From Corallibacter vietnamensis (GTDB lineage Bacteria; Bacteroidota; Bacteroidia; Flavobacteriales; Flavobacteriaceae), in assembly GCF_039537875.1 (NCBI RefSeq), contig NZ_BAABBI010000001.1:1488001-1552000 (forward strand): a stretch of DNA of 64,000 nucleotides, written 5' to 3'. The position numbers and the translations under genes are program-made. Below, piece after piece: positions 60,812 through 64,000 of this stretch (its first letter is position 1; the number at the start of each line of letters is the position of its first letter). The notes below the pieces were generated by a model, which was not told the DNA's origin, made no database searches, and worked only from the letters and a program-made list of their open reading frames with translations.

Positions 60812-62044
60812 TTACTTCTTTAAGTTTTGAACTCGCTTTAATAATGAAGGATGCGAATAGTGCATAAAAACATAAGCAGGATGCGGTGTAAGGTTGCTTA
60901 AGCTGTTTTTAGATAGTTTTTTTAAGGCAGAAATTAGCGGTTGAGCTTTGTAAGTGTGCTTTGCATAATCATCAGCTTGGTATTCAAATTTTCTTGAGAA
61001 CCAGTTCATAATTAAACCTGTGATTTCAGAAATAGGCGCATACAGCATTCCAAAAGCTATTAAGCCAATATGAAAGCTTGGTGTTTTTACACCAATGGCT
61101 TGTGATAATATAGGGTTTGAAATAAATATAGAAAGGATGTATAGTGTAATACCTGTTAAGATAACCGATGCAACAAGGTTAAAAATAATGTGTTTCTTTT
61201 TGTAATGTCCAACTTCATGCGCTAATACAGCCACAATTTCTTCATCATTTAAATCATTGATTAAGGTGTCATAAAGTGTAACACGTTTTTCGCTGCCAAA
61301 CCCAGAGAAATAAGCATTGGCTTTTGTACTACGTTTAGAACCATCAATTACAAATATTTTATCTAGTTTAAAACCAACGGTATTTGCGTAAGCTGATATT
61401 TTATCACGTAATGTACCAGGTTCAAGAGGTGTTTGTTTGTTGAATATAGGTACTATTAATTTAGAGTAAAACATATTCATAAACACTGTAAAAGCAGTTA
61501 TTAAAGCCCAAGTATAAAGCCAAAAGTTTGTTTTTGTAGCTTGATAAAACCAGATGATTAAGGCTAAAATGCCACCACCAACTATAGCCATCATTACCCA
61601 GCTTTTTATCTTATCTAAGAAGAATATTTGTTTGGTAGTTTTATTAAATCCAAATCGTTCTTCTATTACAAAGGTTTTATAGTAAGAAAATGGCGTTGTG
61701 ATGATGTCACTGCCTATCATAATAATGCCAAAGAAAACTAACGCTATAACTATCGCGTTGTCACTAAATTCTCTTGCTATATTGTCAATGTATTCAAAAC
61801 CGTCAAACACTAAAAAAACCAATGTAAGCAGAAGCGAAAAGGAGCTTGTAATAACACCAAACTTATAATTTGTTGTTTTGTAAGCTTGTGATTTTTTATA
61901 ATCAGCTTCGTCATAAACATCTTTTAAGGTTTCAGGAATTGTATCATTAAAATGTTTTGCGTTGAGGGCATCTAAAACTTTGTCAACAATAAAGTTGATA
62001 ATAATAATGGCTATGATGATGTAGAAAAGCGTAGTAGCTGTCAT
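60812..62044 (-). CDS. M48 family metallopeptidase (Ste24/CAAX protease 1-like)
   Basis: 410 aa, about seven membrane helices. Zinc site HEVGH at 276-280 (VLAHEVGHYKKKH) and the third ligand E354 in FEYQADDYA; the long N-terminal M48_N-type membrane region (GEERFGFNKTT-like: EERFGFNKTTKQIFFLDKIK) resembles Ste24. In bacteria, homologues are inner-membrane quality-control proteases, not true CAAX processing enzymes. The upstream methyltransferase gene overlaps its start by 4 nt (ATGA-type coupling). Confidence 0.92.
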   Translation of the reverse strand: MTATTLFYIIIAIIIINFIVDKVLDALNAKHFNDTIPETLKDVYDEADYKKSQAYKTTNYKFGVITSSFSLLLTLVFLVFDGFEYIDNIAREFSDNAIVIALVFFGIIMIGSDIITTPFSYYKTFVIEERFGFNKTTKQIFFLDKIKSWVMMAIVGGGILALIIWFYQATKTNFWLYTWALITAFTVFMNMFYSKLIVPIFNKQTPLEPGTLRDKISAYANTVGFKLDKIFVIDGSKRSTKANAYFSGFGSEKRVTLYDTLINDLNDEEIVAVLAHEVGHYKKKHIIFNLVASVILTGITLYILSIFISNPILSQAIGVKTPSFHIGLIAFGMLYAPISEITGLIMNWFSRKFEYQADDYAKHTYKAQPLISALKKLSKNSLSNLTPHPAYVFMHYSHPSLLKRVQNLKK

Positions 62045-62838
62045 TTAAAATTGCGTTGTCGTTTTGTTTCAAAAATAAGTATTCCTGCAGCAACAGAGAC
62101 ATTCATAGAGTCTATTTCGCCTTGCATAGGGATAATGATATTTTGGGTAGAAGCTGTAAGCCATTCATCACTTAAGCCTGTAGCTTCAGTGCCAACAACA
62201 ATGGCTGTAGGCTTTGTGTAGTCTTGTGTGTGGTAGTTTACCGAAGCCTGTAAAGCTGCACAGTAAATATGTATGCTGTTAGCTTTTAGGTAGGTTATAA
62301 TTTGTGTTGTGGTTCCTGTGGCAATAGGTTTTGTAAACACACAACCCACGCTAGAACGAATAATATTGGGGTTGTACAAATCGGTTTTAGGATTAGCAAT
62401 TATAACAGCGTCAACATTAGCAGCATCGGCAGTACGTAAAATAGCACCTATATTGCCTGGCTTTTCAGGAGCTTCAGCAACTAAAATTAGTGGGTTTGTA
62501 GAGCTTAACTGAATATCGTTAAGGCTGTGTTGTTTTGATTTTGCAACAGCAAGAACGCCTTCGGTAGTGTCTCTATGTGCTAGCTTTTGATAGACCTCTT
62601 TAGATATTTCTATGATATTGTATGGTGTATCTATTAGACTTTTTAGTTCTGATTCAGAAATTAACTCTGAATAAAATAAAACCGTTTCAATAGTATAGTC
62701 TCCTTTTATAGCTAATGATAATTCGCGTTTACCTTCAATTAAAAAATTTCCCGTTTTTTTACGAGCTCGAGATTTTTCCTTGAGTTGGAATAGGTCTTTT
62801 ATAAAAGCGTTTTGAACGCTTGTAATTTGCTTTGTCAT
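62041..62838 (-). CDS. SpoU/TrmH family RNA 2'-O-methyltransferase
   Basis: 265 aa from the ATG at 62838; a TTG at 62850 lies within a -7 box and is rejected. The N-terminal substrate-binding domain (TGNFLIEGKRELSLAI) is followed by the trefoil-knot SPOUT domain: motif 1 EAPEKPGNIGAILRTADAA, motif 2 VVGTEATGLSDEW and motif 3 IPMQGEIDSMNVSVAAGILIFE. Methylates ribose of rRNA or tRNA; site not predictable. Coupled to the M48 gene downstream. Confidence 0.93.
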   Translation of the reverse strand: MTKQITSVQNAFIKDLFQLKEKSRARKKTGNFLIEGKRELSLAIKGDYTIETVLFYSELISESELKSLIDTPYNIIEISKEVYQKLAHRDTTEGVLAVAKSKQHSLNDIQLSSTNPLILVAEAPEKPGNIGAILRTADAANVDAVIIANPKTDLYNPNIIRSSVGCVFTKPIATGTTTQIITYLKANSIHIYCAALQASVNYHTQDYTKPTAIVVGTEATGLSDEWLTASTQNIIIPMQGEIDSMNVSVAAGILIFETKRQRNFK

Positions 62839-62847
62839 AATGAATAG

Positions 62848-62855
62848 CAAAAGTA
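62848..62855 (-). promoter_or_regulatory. -7 promoter box for the methyltransferase-M48 unit
   Basis: TACTTTTG on the minus strand, full TAnnTTTG match, 9 nt before the ATG at 62838. No clear -33 box. Confidence 0.45.
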
Positions 62856-62882
62856 AGGTTTTTGTTTAAACTATAATTTAAA

Positions 62883-62912
62883 AAAAAGCGAGTCTATCAG
62901 ACCCGCTTTTTA
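62883..62912 (-). terminator. Terminator after the amidohydrolase gene
   Basis: Stem AGCGAGTCT/AGACCCGCT (one mismatch) with a 3-nt loop and a T run on the minus strand; starts 2 nt past the stop codon of the gene at 62915. Confidence 0.8.
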
Positions 62913-62914
62913 TA

Positions 62915-64000
62915 TTATTGATTTTTGTATTTATTTGAATAACGTTGCCAGAGTTCGGTTTGGTGAGTTTCTAAACTTATATCGCGTCCTTGAATAAAAG
63001 CTTTTATTAACTGGTTGGTTCGCATATCAAGAGCATCACCTTCACTAATGAATAGTGTAGCATCTTTACCTACTTCTAGTGAACCACAAATCTCATCAAC
63101 GCCTAATATTTTTGCTGTATTAGAGGTGATAAGTTTTAGAGCTTCTTCCTTATCAAGTCCGTAAGCTGCGCAAGTTCCAGCATAAAAAGGCAAGTTTCTT
63201 GAGTTCATACGTTCCATATCACCGTTTGCTTGTAGAGCAACCAGAATACCTTTGTCTACTAATAGTTTTGCAGCTTTAAAAGGTAGGTCATAGTCTTCAT
63301 CATCAGTATTAGGTCGACTATGCACACGGTTCAATATAACAGCAATGTTATGCTGTTTTAGTAAATCGGTTACTTTGTAAGCTTCGTATCCACCAACTAT
63401 AACTGTGTTTTTTACACCTGTATCTTTGGCAAACATAATAGCGTCTGTTATGCTTTTTTCATCATTGGCATGAATATATAGCGTTTTACTTCCAGTAAAA
63501 ACAGGTTTCAAAGCATTAAAAGGAAGATGTTTTGTATTATTATCTCCGTTATTATAAGCTTTGCTTTGTGTAATGTAAGATGTTAGTGCTTCAATTTGCT
63601 TTCCGTAATTATCATTAGGCTTTAATGTTGCCGGTTCTCCAAGCCACCAGCGACCTCTTGAGTAAGGATTTGGCCAGTTTAAATGAATGCCATCATCTGT
63701 TTTTATTGAAGCGTCTTCCCAGTTCCAAGCATCAAACTGTACAACTGATGATGTGCCAGAAATACGACCGCCTTGCGGTGTGATTTGCCCCATTAAAACG
63801 CCATTAGGACGCATACTTTCTATGATTTTAGATTCGGTGTTGTAAGCAATCAAACTACGGATGTGTGGATTCATTTGCCCTACTTCTCGGTTGTCTTGCG
63901 TGGCTCTTACGGCATCAATTTCTACCAAACCTAATGTTGAGTTAGGAATGATAAACCCTGGATATATATGCTTGCCTTTAGCATTGATTATAGTTCCTTT
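62915..64000 (-). CDS. Amidohydrolase family protein (imidazolonepropionase-like), N-terminus outside window
   Basis: The frame is open to position 64000; the first visible residues read KGTIINAKGKHIYPGFIIPN, which is the typical beta-strand and metal-site approach of amidohydrolases, so the signal peptide and first strands lie beyond the window. Visible features: YIHANDEKSITDAIMFAK, a barrel His, VILNRVHSRPNTDDEDYD, and the C-terminal SNTAKILGVDEICGSLEVGKDATLFIS. In Bacteroidota such proteins are usually periplasmic and of unknown substrate, often encoded as a tandem pair. Followed by a terminator. Confidence 0.88.
   Translation of the reverse strand, partial: KGTIINAKGKHIYPGFIIPNSTLGLVEIDAVRATQDNREVGQMNPHIRSLIAYNTESKIIESMRPNGVLMGQITPQGGRISGTSSVVQFDAWNWEDASIKTDDGIHLNWPNPYSRGRWWLGEPATLKPNDNYGKQIEALTSYITQSKAYNNGDNNTKHLPFNALKPVFTGSKTLYIHANDEKSITDAIMFAKDTGVKNTVIVGGYEAYKVTDLLKQHNIAVILNRVHSRPNTDDEDYDLPFKAAKLLVDKGILVALQANGDMERMNSRNLPFYAGTCAAYGLDKEEALKLITSNTAKILGVDEICGSLEVGKDATLFISEGDALDMRTNQLIKAFIQGRDISLETHQTELWQRYSNKYKNQ

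Noticed and set aside
1..64000. Prophage, conjugative element or toxin-antitoxin/defence system
   Set aside because: No integrase, terminase, relaxase, restriction or toxin-like genes were found on either strand; gene content is core plus surface proteins.

Overview
The window looks like a chromosomal segment from a marine-type member of the Flavobacteriaceae (Bacteroidota). The evidence is low GC (roughly one third by eye), several -7 promoter boxes of the TAnnTTTG type, many secreted proteins ending in type IX secretion (T9SS) sorting domains of both type A and type B (FTPNxDGxND), and family-typical genes (DUF5606, DUF349, OstA-like, DUF368 pair, an NtrC-like regulator without a DNA-binding domain). 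The genus cannot be fixed from the sequence alone. There is no rRNA, tRNA, CRISPR array, prophage or recognisable insertion sequence.

Layout. 1-12.4 kb: end of an outer-membrane barrel gene, a sigma-54 activator, a PPK2 polyphosphate kinase, a secreted M28 peptidase with a DinB-like partner, a PAS histidine kinase/receiver pair, a T9SS protein, lysA and sucC divergent around a palindrome, and a TPR/HTH membrane regulator. 12.5-16.2 kb is the most accessory-looking part: a T9SS propeller protein, then an unrecognised Cys-rich gene and a DUF805 gene lying between a degenerate and an intact copy of a DUF1456 gene. 16.2-18.2 kb is uvrB.

18.3-34.0 kb is a block of five large co-oriented surface protein genes (1043, 770, 1619, 614 and 1100 aa), all with T9SS type B C-termini. 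Four share a Cys/Asp-rich module of about 90 aa in 11, 4, 2 and 1 copies. The fifth carries seven nearly identical 74-aa (222 bp) repeats. An ABC-2 exporter pair sits just upstream in the same orientation, separated from the last surface gene by a perfect 22-bp palindrome.

35.9-64 kb is mostly housekeeping and envelope: heme A synthase, CCA-adding enzyme, threonylcarbamoyl-AMP synthase, surface-glycan genes (GT11 fucosyltransferase, LPS kinase-like, GT2, GT9) joined to dapD by zero-gap stop/start junctions, ruvX, def, DUF5606, mazG, DUF349, aroE, two tandem DUF368 (candidate undecaprenyl-phosphate translocases), TPR, a class III aminotransferase, OstA-like, purA-fur-RSH (one likely operon), an M48 protease, a SpoU methyltransferase and a truncated amidohydrolase.

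Functional threads are envelope and surface building (LPS, lipid carrier, T9SS adhesins) and stress/nucleotide signalling (RSH, PurA, PPK2, sigma-54 activator). The best candidates for something undescribed are the shared-module surface cluster, the Cys-rich gene island between the DUF1456 copies, and several unexplained regulatory structures: palindromes at 9025 and 34020, distant inverted sites at 15616/15735, direct repeats at 12472, and orphan leader terminators at 6588 and 44112.
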